From Oscillospiraceae bacterium (lineage in GTDB: Bacteria > Bacillota > Clostridia > Oscillospirales > Acutalibacteraceae): 33,855 bases of DNA. Each line of letters starts with the position of its first letter. Within the stretch, counting starts at the first letter, position 1. Both the position numbers and the translations under genes were made by a program. The notes under the pieces were generated by a model. That model saw nothing but the letters and a program-made list of their open reading frames with translations. It did not search any database and was not told the DNA's origin. The stretch is from assembly GCA_022508785.1 (NCBI GenBank), contig JAFLUN010000002.1, forward strand, positions 16,157 through 50,011, in the 5' to 3' direction. Below are positions 24,786-33,855 of this stretch, piece by piece.

Positions 24786-25526
24786 TCAGCCGTTAATAAT
24801 TAAGTGGCTACCAAGGTATTCGTTTGCTTTTATAAGTATTTGCTTGTCATTGGGAAATCTTAAAATGTCCATAGCCTTTTGGAAGCCCAGCCATAAATAC
24901 TCTTCAATTTCCTCCTGCTGAATAACCGTACGGGTGTCTTTTGTGGTTGCTAAAAATATTATAACCTTTTTCTCAATTCTGTTTTGAATTGAATACTCGG
25001 ACTTAAATCGAAAATCGGGCAAAAATTCTATTCTTACTCCCGTTTCCTCCAAAACCTCTCTGTAAGCGGTCATATGCTCGTCTTCACCGCGCTCCATATG
25101 ACCTTTCGGGAAGCCCCAATTAAGACTTCTCTTGTTTTTGATCAACAAAAAGCGAACCTCACCGTTTATTATTCTGTAAACAACAGCTCCGCATGAGGTT
25201 TCGTAAATGCAATCAAGCTCGTAAGTGCCTTCTTTTTCCGCATAAGCTATTGCATCCTCAATATCGTGAACGATAAAGCGCTTGCTTTTAGGGGCAACAA
25301 CAAGAAATATTCCGCCCCCGTTTTTTCTTTTGATAACTGCTATAACTCTGCCTTCAAACAGCCTCACCCTATGGTTCACACCCATAATGTATGCACCCTT
25401 GACCGGGTTTCTCGGATCCATTCCGCTTTCAACCTTACCGAAATTCAGTTCGTTTCTGATTCCGTTCTCTGCGTCAAAGGAGTGCATAGGCTTGGTGACA
25501 CGCACCGTTACATATTTGCCTAACAT
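24786..25526 (-). CDS. Nudix hydrolase with N-terminal inorganic-pyrophosphatase-like domain
   Basis: Nudix box GHMERGEDEHMTAYREVLEETGV fits GX5EX7REUXEEXGU; N-terminal MLGKYVTVRVTKP...GAYIMGVNHRVRLFEGRVIAVIKRKN...VVAP resembles the short Firmicutes pyrophosphatase pattern. Confidence 0.85.
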   Translation of the reverse strand: MLGKYVTVRVTKPMHSFDAENGIRNELNFGKVESGMDPRNPVKGAYIMGVNHRVRLFEGRVIAVIKRKNGGGIFLVVAPKSKRFIVHDIEDAIAYAEKEGTYELDCIYETSCGAVVYRIINGEVRFLLIKNKRSLNWGFPKGHMERGEDEHMTAYREVLEETGVRIEFLPDFRFKSEYSIQNRIEKKVIIFLATTKDTRTVIQQEEIEEYLWLGFQKAMDILRFPNDKQILIKANEYLGSHLIING

Positions 25527-25645
25527 AAATTCAAACTCCTAAACCAAAACTGAACATATTATACATATTTTACGCACTTCTTGCAAGAGGTGACGCAGAG
25601 AAATGTATATTTTTTATTTTTCGACTGATTTTTTATAAAAACATA

Positions 25646-25674
25646 TTGTTATTTTATCACTATTGTTGTAAAAT
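25646..25674 (+). promoter_or_regulatory. Sigma-A promoter for the LCP gene
   Basis: TTGTTA, N17, TAAAAT. Confidence 0.55.
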
Positions 25675-25708
25675 AGCGGTGTATTGTTTTTGTAAAGGAT
25701 GAAGGATT

Positions 25709-26956
25709 TTGGAAGGTAAAAACCGCAGAGATGATTTTGAGGATTTTTATTCAAAAACTCCCTCAAAACCTAAATTTGAAGTAAATATTGAAGATGATGA
25801 TTTTCAGGATATTTCCTCTTTTTCAGAGAATTACGGCGTGGCGCCTCAAGTAAAATATAACAGCTCCGCTGATAACAGACGGCGTCAGGAATACTCTTTT
25901 GGCGATTCTCAAGACTTGTACGAAAATATGATTCCCGAAGACCCGAACGGCCCTAAAAAAAAGAAAAAACGCCATCCTGTTCTTGCAGTGATATCAATTC
26001 TCCTTGTGCTTGTTATCGTTGTAACCGGAAGCTTAGGTTTTTACGCCTATTCAACTGTCAAAAAATTAGTGGGCAGCATTACTGTTGACGAGCCCCTTCA
26101 GGATAATATTTATATTTCCGACGCGGAGCTTTATAAAGACAGCGAGCAAATCAATATTCTTCTCGTCGGTACAGACGCAAGAGAAAAAGATGTGCAGTCG
26201 CGCTCCGACACGATGATACTTTTAACCCTCGATTATAAAAACAAGCAAATTAAGCTTACCTCTTTTCTTCGTGATTCTTACGTTACGATTGCGAGGGAAA
26301 ATCTTCGTAAATCAAAGCTCAATTCGTCATTTTACTTTGGCGGAATCCAAATGCTTATTGACACTCTTGAGCTTAATTTCAAGGTGGAAATTCCCTATTA
26401 CGCAATTGTCGATTTTGAAATATTTGAAAATATTATTGACCGTCTCGGCGGAGTTGACATTGAGGTAACGGCAAGGGAAGCCAAGTACATAAACAGTCAA
26501 GACCACATGACAAAGGAAATCAAGAAGGATTTCCCTGAAGAAATCTTTGAAGGTGAAAACCACTTTACGGGCGGTCAAGCTCTTTGGTATTCACGAATCC
26601 GTTATCTTGATTCCGACTTCATGAGAACTCAGCGTCAAAGAAAAGTAATTCAGGCAATTATCGGCAAAGCCACAGGTCAAAAACCTAAAGAGCTCTTGGC
26701 TCTGGCTCAGGAAATTATGCCGATGGTACGCACAAACATTCCGTCTGACGATATAATGGAGTTCGGAATGAACGCTCTTCTTGAAAAGGCATACGGATTT
26801 GACGTTGTTCAGCATTCCATTCCTGCCGACGGTACTTGGTCAAACAAAACAATTTCTGGCGTAGGTTCTTGCCTTGTGCTTGATTTTGATGAAAACGTTA
26901 ATTTGCTGCACGAGTTTTTAAAGAACCGCCAGTTAACAGATGAAGAAACAAAATAA
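25709..26956 (+). CDS. LytR-CpsA-Psr (LCP) family cell wall protein
   Basis: Cytoplasmic charged N-terminus, single TM, then INILLVGTDAREKDVQSRSDTMILLTLDYKNKQIKLTSFLRDSYVTI, and FTGGQALWYSRIRYLDSDFMRTQRQRKVI. TTG start. Confidence 0.95.
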   Translation: MEGKNRRDDFEDFYSKTPSKPKFEVNIEDDDFQDISSFSENYGVAPQVKYNSSADNRRRQEYSFGDSQDLYENMIPEDPNGPKKKKKRHPVLAVISILLVLVIVVTGSLGFYAYSTVKKLVGSITVDEPLQDNIYISDAELYKDSEQINILLVGTDAREKDVQSRSDTMILLTLDYKNKQIKLTSFLRDSYVTIARENLRKSKLNSSFYFGGIQMLIDTLELNFKVEIPYYAIVDFEIFENIIDRLGGVDIEVTAREAKYINSQDHMTKEIKKDFPEEIFEGENHFTGGQALWYSRIRYLDSDFMRTQRQRKVIQAIIGKATGQKPKELLALAQEIMPMVRTNIPSDDIMEFGMNALLEKAYGFDVVQHSIPADGTWSNKTISGVGSCLVLDFDENVNLLHEFLKNRQLTDEETK

Positions 26957-28480
<1,524 letters not shown>

Positions 28481-28589
28481 TTGTAGTACAATATTTAACA
28501 GTTGAAAAACTTAAGGAAAGGAACGGTACCGTGCACAGAAAAGTTTTATACTCTTTTTGTGCAAACGCTGTACACACAGGTGATAAGTT

Positions 28590-29372
28590 ATGGCAGTTAA
28601 ATGTCCTGAATGCGGACACACATTGAAAATTTGGAACATTAAGGCTGAGTGCCCGAAATGCGGCATCAATCTTCCTAATCACAAATGGGAAGAGCGTTTG
28701 GAAAAGGATGCCGACATTGCGGAAACCTCTTTTGCAAAGCTTCATTACAGAACAAAGAACTTTAAATCTGCTCTTTTCGGCTCAAAGCTTCGTATTGTCC
28801 GTCTTGTAATGACCTTTGCTCCGCTTATAGCCCTTGTTCTTCCCCTTTATACCTTTAAACTTTCTCTTCCCTTCAATGAAGGAAAGCAAACGGTATCTTT
28901 CTTAACCTTTATTTTAAAATATCTTTTAAAAACCGATATAGGCTCGGTTTTAACCCTTGCAGGCGGTGAGGTTTTGGGAACTGCAGCAACGCTTTTAATT
29001 ACAGCTTGTGTGCTTATGCTTTTCTCCGTTGTTTGCGGTGTTCTCAATTTCCTTGTTTTACTCATTGCAGGCATAAATCTTCGATATGTTTTAAACATAA
29101 TCCTTAATGTACTCAGCACGGTTTCGTTTGGCGCCGCAGCATTCTTCTTCATTAAATTTACAAGCGAATGCGCAAACTTAGGCGGCGGAATTATCACGGA
29201 AGGTACTGTAAGCTTTGGATTTATTGTCGGTTGCGTTCTTTTTGCCGTTAACTTCATTCTTAATGTTATCGTCGGAAAATCCTTTAGTGAGCAAAAAGAA
29301 AACCAGCCTGACCTTGAAGGGTTTGTTGAAAACGAGCTTCGTGAGCTTCGCCAGCCTAAAACTGCCGAATAA
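28590..29372 (+). CDS. Zinc-ribbon membrane protein of unknown function
   Basis: N-terminal CPECGHTLKIWNIKAECPKCG zinc ribbon followed by several hydrophobic helices. Confidence 0.75.
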   Translation: MAVKCPECGHTLKIWNIKAECPKCGINLPNHKWEERLEKDADIAETSFAKLHYRTKNFKSALFGSKLRIVRLVMTFAPLIALVLPLYTFKLSLPFNEGKQTVSFLTFILKYLLKTDIGSVLTLAGGEVLGTAATLLITACVLMLFSVVCGVLNFLVLLIAGINLRYVLNIILNVLSTVSFGAAAFFFIKFTSECANLGGGIITEGTVSFGFIVGCVLFAVNFILNVIVGKSFSEQKENQPDLEGFVENELRELRQPKTAE

Positions 29373-29394
29373 TTGTTTTTAATTTAATATTTAA

Positions 29395-29430
29395 AAAGGA
29401 GCCGGTAATTTTACCTGCTCCTTTATTTTT
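29395..29430. terminator. Intrinsic terminator between convergent genes
   Basis: AAAGGAGC (29395-29402) / GCTCCTTT (29417-29424) with interior GGTAA-TTTTACC pairing, followed by T-rich tract. Confidence 0.8.
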
Positions 29431-29447
29431 TTGATTATTTTATTTGT

Positions 29448-31145
29448 TCATTCTGTTTCAAGGTAAACTCTGTACCTGCCGTGAAGGATTTCATAGAACG
29501 GACAAAGTGTGTGCCCGTCAACTGAGAATTTCATATCGCCGCATTTTTTAATATCGGTACTTTTAAGCGGAGCGCAATATATAAGCTTTTGCTCAGTAAA
29601 ATCGTTTTCACCTGCGGCGTGGTCACTTTCCGGGCAATTTTCGTTCCCCAAAAACTCTGCAAGCACAATTTCGCCGTATGTAAAATACACGAAGCGGTTA
29701 TCGTCACTCTTTGTGTGCTTTTCAAGTTCTCTTGGTAGATAAATTTTAACTATATCCCCTCTTTTGAAAAAAGAATTTATTTTAACATACCCGTTTTCGT
29801 AATTAGAAATTTCTCCGTCTTTATATTCTACCTTAAAATTCTTGCACCATGCAGGACTTCTTAAATAAACCGTGCCGTTATAATCCCTTGTAAATTCAAG
29901 GGTTTTCACGCCTTTATCTAAAGACTTAAGCCTTACGGATACATCTTCATCATCAAAAGCCGAATCAATATACAAATTTACATACAAGCCCTTGTCATAG
30001 TTGAAAATTAACTTACTGTATGTAAACGGATTTTCAAGCCCTGAGCCAAAGCAGCACCAAAATGAATCTTCTGGTGTTGAATAGACCTTAAAGTTACTCG
30101 GTGCGAGCCCTACAAAATAGGTTTTCATACCTGTTTCGTCCTGCGACGGTAAAATGTGATTATAAAGAGCGTGTTCAATGTAATCGAAATACTTACTGTT
30201 CCTCTCTCTTTCCCAAAGCATTTTTGAAAGAGTAATCATATTATTGGTGTTGCAGGTTTCGCAGGTGTTTGTTTTAAGAGGTTTTTCATCATCTTTACAA
30301 AAATGCTCCCCTGCACCGTGACCGCCTATGGCATAGGAACGGCGATTTACTACCGTATCCCAAAAGAATTTTGCCGCTGAGTAAAGATAAGCCTCTCCAC
30401 CGTTTTCATAAACCTCTAATGCGCCGATTATTTTAGGAATCTGCGTATTTGCATGGAGATTTGAGAGTATATCCTCACTCTTTGACAATGGTACAAGCAA
30501 ATTTTCTTCGCAGAAAAAATCCGCCGCTTTCTTAAAATGCTCATTTCCCGTGTGCTTATAAAGTCTTGAAAGAACGTCGTTCATTCCGCCGTATTCACAT
30601 TTGAGCAGTCTTAATCTTTGCTCAGAATTGAGAGTTGACGTGGTTTTATAAGTCCATTCGCCCAATTTTTCGGCAACTGTTAATGCATCAGCAGTTCCGA
30701 TATTTTCGTAAATATCAATAAGTCCTCTGAAAATTTTATGAAGAGAATAATAAGGCACCCACCAGCCTGCAAGGTCAAATCCGCCTGCAGTAAAGCCCTC
30801 AGGGTTTGAAAAAACCTTGTCAAAGCTTTCACTTTCGGGAAAGCCTGCAATATATCCGTTTTCGCCTTGCAGATTTTTCAGCGTATTTACGCAGTATTTC
30901 GCTCTCTCTTTTGCAAGGTTATCGCCGTTTGCGGCGTAAAGGAATGACAGAGCAGACATATAATGCCCTAAAGTGTGACCCGATATGCCCTTTGCCTCCC
31001 AGCCGCCGTAGCGTTCTGCCTTCGGCTCTTTACCCATTGCCTCAAAGCACGGAGCTAAAAGTCTGTCGGGAGATAAATCCATTATCATTTTTCTTCCCGT
31101 TTCAAAAGAAGAGAGAAAAAGTTTGTCATAAATCGTTGTTTTCAT
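29448..31145 (-). CDS. GH127-family glycoside hydrolase (beta-L-arabinofuranosidase, DUF1680-like)
   Basis: GGWEAKGISGHTLGHYMSALSFLYAANGD, GGHGAGEHF, NTCETCNTNNMITLSKMLWE; 565 aa. Confidence 0.88.
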   Translation of the reverse strand: MKTTIYDKLFLSSFETGRKMIMDLSPDRLLAPCFEAMGKEPKAERYGGWEAKGISGHTLGHYMSALSFLYAANGDNLAKERAKYCVNTLKNLQGENGYIAGFPESESFDKVFSNPEGFTAGGFDLAGWWVPYYSLHKIFRGLIDIYENIGTADALTVAEKLGEWTYKTTSTLNSEQRLRLLKCEYGGMNDVLSRLYKHTGNEHFKKAADFFCEENLLVPLSKSEDILSNLHANTQIPKIIGALEVYENGGEAYLYSAAKFFWDTVVNRRSYAIGGHGAGEHFCKDDEKPLKTNTCETCNTNNMITLSKMLWERERNSKYFDYIEHALYNHILPSQDETGMKTYFVGLAPSNFKVYSTPEDSFWCCFGSGLENPFTYSKLIFNYDKGLYVNLYIDSAFDDEDVSVRLKSLDKGVKTLEFTRDYNGTVYLRSPAWCKNFKVEYKDGEISNYENGYVKINSFFKRGDIVKIYLPRELEKHTKSDDNRFVYFTYGEIVLAEFLGNENCPESDHAAGENDFTEQKLIYCAPLKSTDIKKCGDMKFSVDGHTLCPFYEILHGRYRVYLETE

Positions 31146-31160
31146 AATTTCACCTGCGAA

Positions 31161-31190
31161 AAAAGGTCTGTAAAAACAGACCTTTTATTT
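31161..31190 (-). terminator. Hairpin terminator between glyS and the GH127 gene
   Basis: AAAAGGTCTG (31161-31170)-TAAAAA-CAGACCTTTT (31177-31186), T-run on both strands. Confidence 0.75.
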
Positions 31191-31199
31191 TAATGCCAA

Positions 31200-32600
31200 T
31201 TAAAATTTAATCTTTTCAGAAATGTAATTTACAAGCTCTGAAACAGGCATTCTTACCTGCTCCATTGTATCTCTGTCACGAACGGTTACGCAGTTGTCGG
31301 CAGGTGTATTTTCATCGCCGACAGTCTGGAAATCAACAGTTATGCAAAACGGCGTGCCGATTTCGTCCTGACGGCGGTAACGCTTGCCGATTGACCCCGT
31401 CTCGTCAAAGTCTGTCATAAAATGCTTTGAAAGCTCAGCGCAGATTTCCTCTGCCTTATCGGACAGCTTCTTTGAAAGGGGAAGAACTGCCGCTTTATAA
31501 GGTGCGATTGCCGGATTCAAATGAAGAACTACGCGGGTGTCGTTTTTCTCTTCATCAAGCACCTCTTCGTCATAAGCCTGAGCCAAAAGAGCCAACACGG
31601 TTCTGTCAAGACCGTATGTGGATTCAATAATAAACGGAATATACCTTTCATTTGTTTCAGGGTCAAGATATTCCATTTTTGCTCCGCTGTATTCCTGATG
31701 TCTTGTCAAGTCAAAATTCGTTCTGTTGTGGGTGCCGTTAATTTCGCCCCAGCCAAAGGGGAATAAAAATTCTATATCACAGGCGGCTTTTGCGTAGTGC
31801 GCCAGCTTTTCGTGGTCATGGAATCTGAGATTTTCAGCGGGAAGTCCCAAATCTTCAAAGTACTTCTTGCCGTATTCCTTAAAATATTCATACAGCTCTG
31901 TATCAGATCCCTCTTTACAGAATGTCTGAAACTCCATCTGCTCAAATTCAATTGTTCTGAACGTAAAGTTACCGGGAGTAATCTCATTTCGGAATGCTTT
32001 ACCTATTTGACCGATGCTGAACGGGAGCTTTGCTCTCATAGTGCGCTGAACATTGAGATAATTTACATATTCTCCTTGGGCATTTTCTGGGCGAAGATAA
32101 ATTACACTCTTACTGTTATTTGTAACGCCGCGAAATGTCTGGAACATAAGGTTAAATTCACGGATGTCCGTAAAATTATGCTTACCGCAATGGGGGCACG
32201 GAATGCTGTGCTCCTTAATATATTCAAACATTTCTTCCTTTGTCATACCGTCTGCGTGGGCTTCAGGGTCAAAATCGTCAATAAGATTATCAGCTCTGTG
32301 GCGCATTTTGCACTCCTTGCAGTCAAGAAGCGGATCTGAGAATGAGGATACGTGACCGCTGGCTTCCCAAACCTTCGGGTGCATAAGAATGTCAGCGTCA
32401 ACCTCATAGCTGTTTTTGCGCTCCTGAATAAACCTTTTTCTCCAAGTGTCCTTAACATTGTTTTTAAGCCTTGCACCCAAAGGGCCGTAGTCCCAAGTGT
32501 TCGCAAGACCGCCGTAAATATCGCTGCCTGCAAATATAAAACCGCGGTTTTTGCAGAGAGCAACGATTTTTTCCATCGTTTTTTCTGTATTTTTAAGCAT
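31200..32600 (-). CDS. glyS: Glycyl-tRNA synthetase, alpha2-dimeric type
   Basis: Class II motifs: GFIFAGSDIYGGLANTWDYGPLGARLKNNVKD, LRPENAQGEYVNY, GKAFRNEITPGNFTFRTIEFEQMEFQ, EYSGAKMEYLD, STYGLDRTVLALL. Confidence 0.97.
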   Translation of the reverse strand: MLKNTEKTMEKIVALCKNRGFIFAGSDIYGGLANTWDYGPLGARLKNNVKDTWRKRFIQERKNSYEVDADILMHPKVWEASGHVSSFSDPLLDCKECKMRHRADNLIDDFDPEAHADGMTKEEMFEYIKEHSIPCPHCGKHNFTDIREFNLMFQTFRGVTNNSKSVIYLRPENAQGEYVNYLNVQRTMRAKLPFSIGQIGKAFRNEITPGNFTFRTIEFEQMEFQTFCKEGSDTELYEYFKEYGKKYFEDLGLPAENLRFHDHEKLAHYAKAACDIEFLFPFGWGEINGTHNRTNFDLTRHQEYSGAKMEYLDPETNERYIPFIIESTYGLDRTVLALLAQAYDEEVLDEEKNDTRVVLHLNPAIAPYKAAVLPLSKKLSDKAEEICAELSKHFMTDFDETGSIGKRYRRQDEIGTPFCITVDFQTVGDENTPADNCVTVRDRDTMEQVRMPVSELVNYISEKIKF

Positions 32601-32703
32601 TGTCCATCAGTCCTTAAAAGTTTTTATAATAATAAGATAGTTTATAATAAATCTTTAATAAAGTCAAGCAAATACAAATTTTAAAAAATTTTGCAAAAAA
32701 TTC

Positions 32704-32732
32704 TTGACAGTCATATGACAATGTGATATAAT
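32704..32732 (+). promoter_or_regulatory. Consensus sigma-A promoter for the SPFH gene
   Basis: TTGACA, N17, TATAAT; spacer contains palindrome GTCATATGAC (32710-32719). Confidence 0.85.
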
Positions 32733-32822
32733 CAAGTGAACTCAAAAGAGGAGGAACAAAAATAAAATGTAAGCACCGAGAGTTCTAAAAATTAAAAATT
32801 TATTTTAAAAGGAGATTTAAAA

Positions 32823-33677
32823 ATGAAACAAAAAGCAATTTTAGTTGATGAAAATTTAAAGGAAAAATTCTCAAGCTCATTTGGCAAAAAAGCAATAATT
32901 GCCGCCGTAGTCGTCCTTGCAATTATAATTTTAGCGGCAAACTGCATTACTATTGTCGAGGCAGGCCACACAGGCGTTATCGTAACACTCGGTAAAGTAA
33001 ACGAGGGCGTTTTGCAAGAAGGGCTCCACGTTAAAGCTCCCTTCGTTCAACAGGTTGTGAAAATCGACAACAGAATTACAAAATTGGAGGTTGAAACAGA
33101 GGCTTTTTCGAAGGACCTGCAGACAGTTTCAACAATTCTTGCAATCAACTACCGTGTTGATACAAGCAAATCCTACAGCATATACAAAAACATCGGCGCA
33201 GATTATGAAACCGTGCTTGTAACTCCTGCTGTAAACGAGGTGCTTAAAGCAATTACGGCAAAATACACCGCCGAAGAAAGCGTTACGAACAGAGCGCTGA
33301 TTTCCGACGGCTTAATTGAAGGACTTAATGAAAAGCTTAACAGCATAGGTCTTTATGTTACGGATGTTAACATAATAAACTTTGATTTCTCCGAAGCGTT
33401 CATTACTGCTATTGAAGAAAAACAGGTTGCACAGCAGAAATTGCTTAAATCCGAAACGGACAAGCAAACTGCTATTATCAATGCAGAAGCACAGGCAGAA
33501 ACCATAAGGATTACTGCCGAAGCAGAAGCAAAGGCAAACGAAATCATCAACGATTCATTGACAAAAGAGGTTATTGAATACAACAAGGTTGAAAAATGGA
33601 ACGGCGAGCTTCCCAAAGTTACGGGAAACGGCGGCAGCTTTGTAAGCCTTGATTCATTGACCGACAACAACGGATAA
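32823..33677 (+). CDS. SPFH/Band 7 (prohibitin-like) membrane protein
   Basis: N-terminal TM, then IVEAGHTGVIVTLGKVNEGVLQEGLHVKAPFVQQVVKIDNRITKLEVE and the Ala/Glu-rich coiled coil QKLLKSETDKQTAIINAEAQAETIRITAEAEAKANEI. RBS AAAAGGAG. Confidence 0.93.
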   Translation: MKQKAILVDENLKEKFSSSFGKKAIIAAVVVLAIIILAANCITIVEAGHTGVIVTLGKVNEGVLQEGLHVKAPFVQQVVKIDNRITKLEVETEAFSKDLQTVSTILAINYRVDTSKSYSIYKNIGADYETVLVTPAVNEVLKAITAKYTAEESVTNRALISDGLIEGLNEKLNSIGLYVTDVNIINFDFSEAFITAIEEKQVAQQKLLKSETDKQTAIINAEAQAETIRITAEAEAKANEIINDSLTKEVIEYNKVEKWNGELPKVTGNGGSFVSLDSLTDNNG

Positions 33678-33709
33678 CATTTAACAGTTTTCTTGCACTT
33701 ATCTTGTAG

Positions 33710-33731
33710 GGGAGGGCTTCCACGCCCTCCC
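33710..33731. repeat. GC-rich stem-loop, probable dispersed intergenic repeat (family A)
   Basis: GGGAGGGC-TTCCAC-GCCCTCCC perfect 8-bp stem in otherwise AT-rich sequence. Confidence 0.6.
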
Positions 33732-33755
33732 GCGTAAATAAACAATGCAACTAAA

Positions 33756-33808
33756 TCCCCTCCCTCAGTCAAGCTAACGCTTGACAGCTCCCTCAGAGAG
33801 GGAGCAGA
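33756..33808. repeat. Composite palindromic element, probable dispersed intergenic repeat (family B)
   Basis: GTCAAGC-TAAC-GCTTGAC (33768-33785) followed by GCTCCCTC-AGA-GAGGGAGC (33787-33805), with an upstream CCTCCCTC able to pair with the same GAGGGAG. Confidence 0.65.
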
Positions 33809-33855
33809 ACAACTCACATCTAACATCTAAAATGATATGGGGAACCCACAACGAG

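Noticed and set aside
31797-32339. 180-aa ORF antisense to glyS
   Set aside because: Composition is atypical and the region is explained by conserved glycyl-tRNA synthetase motifs.
32601-32700. T-box leader for glyS
   Set aside because: The glyS upstream region is short and AT-rich with no T-box sequence, specifier stem or terminator visible.

Overview
This 33.9 kb low-GC window reads as ordinary core chromosome from a Gram-positive, clostridia-like bacterium; taxonomy is inferred from the spoIVA/sipL pair, clostridial-type promoters and codon usage. I saw no integrase, transposase, phage, CRISPR, rRNA or tRNA signal. Gene content in order: ung, an alpha/beta hydrolase, a minus-strand spore-coat pair (sipL-like SPOCS/LysM protein then spoIVA), dusB, a minus-strand carbohydrate operon (GH13 malL-like, MFS/GPH transporter, PF06541-like membrane protein), a DUF2798-like membrane protein behind a structured leader, a complete nine-gene V/A-type ATPase operon (H/G-C-I-K-F-E-A-B-D), a secreted EEP-family hydrolase, trkA-trkH, alr, a small membrane exporter, a Nudix protein with an N-terminal pyrophosphatase-like domain, an LCP protein, GH51 arabinofuranosidase, a zinc-ribbon membrane protein, GH127, glyS, and an SPFH protein. 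The strongest candidate for something undescribed is the leader RNA at about 9850-9993: a compact three-way-junction fold whose P1 3' strand is also complementary to the 5' arm of an intrinsic terminator, i.e. riboswitch-like architecture that I cannot assign to a known class. Other items are a long hairpin separating a Shine-Dalgarno from its start codon, a sigma-E-like promoter on a linked sipL-spoIVA pair, a signal-peptide-bearing two-helix V-ATPase c subunit, a degenerate PPase-Nudix fusion, and palindromes over several promoters. All homology calls are from recognition of protein motifs, not from database searches.
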